A stretch of 46,344 nt of DNA, from assembly GCA_002483345.1 (NCBI GenBank), contig DLHS01000017.1, forward strand, positions 99,316 through 145,659, given 5' to 3'. Below the pieces are notes generated by a model. That model searched no databases, was not told the origin of the DNA, and was given only the letters and a program-made list of their open reading frames with translations. Made by a program: the position numbers and the translations under genes. This document shows positions 43,628 to 46,344 of this stretch, in pieces (the first letter of the stretch is position 1; every line of letters begins with the position of its first letter). The stretch comes from Bacteroidetes bacterium UBA7662 (GTDB lineage Bacteria; Bacteroidota; Bacteroidia; UBA7662).

Positions 43628-43655
43628 CTGACAGCTTGTCTGACAGAACTGTCAG
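43628..43655. promoter_or_regulatory. CTGACAG direct and inverted repeats between secA and the TPP riboswitch
   Basis: CTGACAG occurs at 43628-43634 and 43640-43646, and the second copy faces its inverse CTGTCAG at 43649-43655 across two bases, giving a 16-base palindrome. This arrangement suits a dimeric regulator. It lies about 100 bases upstream of the secA -7 box and about 75 bases before the riboswitch. The regulator is unknown. The rest of the 392-base secA-TonB gap holds the -7 box and the riboswitch. Confidence 0.4.
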
Positions 43656-43729
43656 GGTGACTGCAATCCATTTTAAACCGGCTTCCGGTAAGGTGGGCGG
43701 TATTTCGTTCGAACCATGTATCTTCGCCT

Positions 43730-43817
43730 CATCTTAAGGGGTGCCCCCCGCAACTGCGGAGGTGCTGAGATCATACCCATTGAACCTGATCCGGGTAATG
43801 CCGGCGAAGGGAGGATG
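43730..43817 (+). ncRNA. TPP riboswitch (THI element)
   Basis: The conserved THI core is present: GGGGTGCC, CTGAGA, ACCC, GAACCTGATCCGGGTAATG and CCGGCGAAGGGA, in order. Stem P1 can be formed by CATCTT (43730-43735) with AGGATG (43812-43817). Thiamine pyrophosphate normally binds and turns the downstream gene off. No T-run terminator is seen between 43818 and 43881, so control is probably at translation. A weak -7 box, TATCTTCG (43719-43726), precedes it. Confidence 0.95.
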
Positions 43818-43881
43818 TATTTTCATTATTTGCTTACTTGCCCCTGGTGAGCGATTTGTTTAACCTTTAAGCGTTCAACAA

Positions 43882-46302
43882 ATGCGCAAAACCAATCTTT
43901 TCACCCTGCTGGCACTCCTTTGTGCGGTGCCGGCCATGGCCCAGTTTCAATTGTCGGGACGGGTCACCGACGCCAACAGCCAACAGCCGCTGGCAGGCGC
44001 TACCCTCCAACTCAAAAACAGTGTGCGGGGAACCGCCACCGACCGGGAAGGTCGTTTTGAGCTGAAAAAGCTGCATGCAGGCTCCCAACTGCTCGAAATC
44101 CGTTACCTGGGTTATGCCACCCAACTGCTGCAACTCACCATTCAGGGAGACAGCACCCTTGACATCAGCCTGCACCCGGCTGTAAAGCTCACCGATGAGA
44201 TCATTGTCCGTGCCAACCGGGCAGGGAACCAGACCCCGGTAGCACAGAGCAATCTCGATAAACAGGCACTCGATGCCCAGAATCAGGGGCAGGATCTGCC
44301 TTATCTGCTGCAGCTGACCCCTTCGGTGGTGGTGACCAGCGATGCCGGGGCAGGTATCGGCTACACCGGCATCCGGGTTCGGGGCAGCGATCCTACCCGT
44401 ATCAATGTTACTATCAACGGTGTGCCGGTAAACGATGCAGAGTCGCACGGTGTATTTTGGGTGAATACCCCCGATTTTGCCAGCAGCACCAGCAGCATTC
44501 AGTTGCAAAGGGGTGTGGGAACTTCAACCAACGGCTCGGGCGCCTTCGGCGCGTCGCTCAACCTGCAAACTAATACACTTGTCGACAGCGCCTATGCCCG
44601 CATCGGGCTGGGGATGGGTAGTTTCAACAGCCAACGCCAGCAAATCACCTTTGGCACCGGCCTGTTGCAAAACGGGTGGGTGGTAGATGGCCGTTTGTCG
44701 CGCATCAAGAGCGACGGCTACATCAACCGGGCTTTCAGCGATCTCCGTTCGTATGGTATCAGTGCCGCCCGTTACGGTAAAAAAAGCATACTACGATTCA
44801 ACTATTACGGGGGTAATCAGCGTACTTACCAAGCCTGGAATGGTCTTATCCGCGATTCGCTGGCTACCAACCGTACCTTCAATTCAGGCGGCATGTATAC
44901 AGATGCGGATGGTAATACGCAGTTTTACGACAACGAAACCGACAACTACCGTCAGGATTATTACCAGCTCTTTTACAATTACGACCTCAGCGAACGCTGG
45001 AAGCTTAACAGCACCTTCTTTTACACCCGCGGACTGGGCTATTATGAACAATACAGAGGCAATGACCGCTTATCAAACTACCAGATCGACCCGGTCATCG
45101 TTGGCAACGACACCATCCTGCGGAGCGACCTTATCCGCCGACGCTGGCTTGACAACCATTTTTATGGTACCCTGCTGAACGCTACCTACACCCTGGGAGG
45201 ACTCGAAGTAGTTACCGGTGCTGCCTGGTACCGCTACGATGGCGATCATTACGGAGAAGTTATCTGGGCCCGCTTTGCCGGCAACAGCCAGATCCGAGAC
45301 CGCTATTACGACAACAATGCCGTGAAAACAGACTACAATGCCTTTGCCAAAGCAGAATACACCCTCGGACATGGTATTCAGCTGTTTGCTGACCTGCAGC
45401 TTAGAGGAGTTGATTATACTTTCCTCGGCTACGACAACAACCTGAACAATGTAACCCAGTCGGCCAGTTACCAGTTTGTAAATCCGAAGGCAGGTATACA
45501 CTACCGCATCAATGCCCGCCAGATGGCCTACTTCTCAGTAGCAGTAGCCAACCGGGAGCCGGTGCGGGATGATTTCACCGAATCCACCCCATCCAGCCGG
45601 CCGCGTCCGGAACAGCTGATTGATTATGAAGCAGGTTACCGCTGGCAGGGCAACAAACAACAATTGCAGCTGAACGCTTACTTCATGGACTATTACGATC
45701 AGTTGGTACTTACCGGTCAGATCAATGATGTGGGAGCTTACATCCGGCAGAATGTGGGTCGCAGCTACCGTACCGGTATTGAGATTGAATACGGGGTGGA
45801 AATCAGCCGGCAACTGCGTTTATCAGCCAACGCAACGTTCAGCGACAACCGCCTGAAAAGCTATCAGGAATTTGTTGACAGCTACGATGCCAACTTTGAG
45901 TGGACGGACAATGTGCTGCTGGCAGAGCGAACCAATACACCCATTGCCTTTTCTCCGGCCGTAATCGCGGCCGGCATACTCCACTACCAGCCGTTTGCAG
46001 GGCTGGAGCTGGCCTTGCAAACGAAATATGTCGGCAGCCAGTATGCCGATAACAGCGGTCTGGAAATCCGGAAAATAGATGCTTATCTGCTCAACGACCT
46101 GCGTTTCGAATACAGCCTGCCCGCCGGTAAATTGCTGAAAGAAGCGCGGCTGGCTTTGTTGGTAAACAATGTGCTAGACCTGAAATATGTATCAAACGGC
46201 TATGTATACCCCTATCTGTTCGATGGTTCGCTGGTAAACGAAGTATACGTATTTCCACAGGCGGGGCGGAACTTTCTGGTGAATCTTTATCTCAGTTTTT
46301 AG
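43882..46302 (+). CDS. TonB-dependent receptor under TPP riboswitch control (probable thiamine uptake)
   Basis: An 806-residue outer-membrane receptor. The signal peptide ends AMAQ; a carboxypeptidase-like regulatory domain (LSGRVTDANSQQPLAGATLQL, about 23-105) precedes the plug (about 110-230, with IRVRGSDPTRINVTINGVPVNDAESHGVFWVN) and a 22-strand barrel ending LYLSF. It imports a substrate using TonB energy. The TPP riboswitch 64 bases upstream makes thiamine or a precursor the likely substrate; that rests on context. No SusD-type partner is in the window. The downstream 42 bases to the window end show nothing. Confidence 0.93.
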   Translation: MRKTNLFTLLALLCAVPAMAQFQLSGRVTDANSQQPLAGATLQLKNSVRGTATDREGRFELKKLHAGSQLLEIRYLGYATQLLQLTIQGDSTLDISLHPAVKLTDEIIVRANRAGNQTPVAQSNLDKQALDAQNQGQDLPYLLQLTPSVVVTSDAGAGIGYTGIRVRGSDPTRINVTINGVPVNDAESHGVFWVNTPDFASSTSSIQLQRGVGTSTNGSGAFGASLNLQTNTLVDSAYARIGLGMGSFNSQRQQITFGTGLLQNGWVVDGRLSRIKSDGYINRAFSDLRSYGISAARYGKKSILRFNYYGGNQRTYQAWNGLIRDSLATNRTFNSGGMYTDADGNTQFYDNETDNYRQDYYQLFYNYDLSERWKLNSTFFYTRGLGYYEQYRGNDRLSNYQIDPVIVGNDTILRSDLIRRRWLDNHFYGTLLNATYTLGGLEVVTGAAWYRYDGDHYGEVIWARFAGNSQIRDRYYDNNAVKTDYNAFAKAEYTLGHGIQLFADLQLRGVDYTFLGYDNNLNNVTQSASYQFVNPKAGIHYRINARQMAYFSVAVANREPVRDDFTESTPSSRPRPEQLIDYEAGYRWQGNKQQLQLNAYFMDYYDQLVLTGQINDVGAYIRQNVGRSYRTGIEIEYGVEISRQLRLSANATFSDNRLKSYQEFVDSYDANFEWTDNVLLAERTNTPIAFSPAVIAAGILHYQPFAGLELALQTKYVGSQYADNSGLEIRKIDAYLLNDLRFEYSLPAGKLLKEARLALLVNNVLDLKYVSNGYVYPYLFDGSLVNEVYVFPQAGRNFLVNLYLSF

Positions 46303-46344
46303 AAACGGTCAGGGGCCGCGGATTTTTAAGATTTGTATGATTTA

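Noticed and set aside
43628..43655. LexA or HrcA/CIRCE operator
   Set aside because: CIRCE has a TTAGCACTC-N9-GAGTGCTAA form and LexA boxes differ; the palindrome matches neither.

Overview
The window comes from a Bacteroidota chromosome. The evidence is the gene content: type IX secretion (T9SS) and gliding genes (two PorG-like barrels, GldH, a PorE-type OmpA protein, four secreted proteins with T9SS sorting domains), a SecA of about 1,100 residues, a carboxypeptidase-regulatory/TonB receptor, and several promoters of the Bacteroidota form TTG-N18-20-TAnnTTTG. It looks like a free-living member of the Chitinophagia/Saprospiria side of the phylum, but the genus cannot be fixed by eye. There is no phage, IS element, CRISPR array, tRNA or rRNA.

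Layout. 1-4.3 kb: a dispersed heptad repeat, a glycosyltransferase, purM and a PorE-like OmpA protein. 4.4-10.6 kb (minus): the classic envelope cluster porG-porG-uppS-bamA-ompH-ompH, with porG in tandem duplicate. 10.7-13.9 kb (minus): CBS protein plus NAD kinase, then YqeY, CvpA and a glutamine amidotransferase. 13.9-17.2 kb: RlpA, a sterol-desaturase-type oxygenase, a zinc phospholipase C-like protein and a c-type cytochrome/DUF4920 lipoprotein pair. 17.4-19.2 kb (plus): rpsT, radC and a small T9SS cargo protein. 19.2-23.5 kb (minus): gldH, ricT, DNA polymerase III delta prime and a YheT-type hydrolase. 23.5-26.4 kb (plus): thioredoxin-like protein, SixA-type phosphatase, Omp85 barrel, DUF3109. 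26.4-36.2 kb (minus): three tandem giant secreted paralogues. 36.3-43.5 kb (minus): gamma-carbonic anhydrase, hemB, M20 amidohydrolase, SPOR protein, deoC, secA. 43.7-46.3 kb (plus): a TPP riboswitch and a TonB-dependent receptor.

How it fits together. Much of the window concerns building and using the outer membrane: undecaprenyl carrier synthesis, BamA and two Skp-like chaperones, SecA for export, T9SS parts (PorG, PorE-like, GldH) and T9SS cargo. Genes are packed tightly; at least seven same-strand pairs overlap by start/stop codons and three convergent pairs overlap by 10-13 bases.

Most unusual items: a composite heptad-repeat element present twice in opposite orientation; a terminator hairpin that contains a perfect -7 promoter box for the next gene; three adhesin-like paralogues sharing an N-terminal module but carrying two different classes of T9SS sorting domain; and the porG duplication. 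None of these proves a new system. The repeat element is the least explained.
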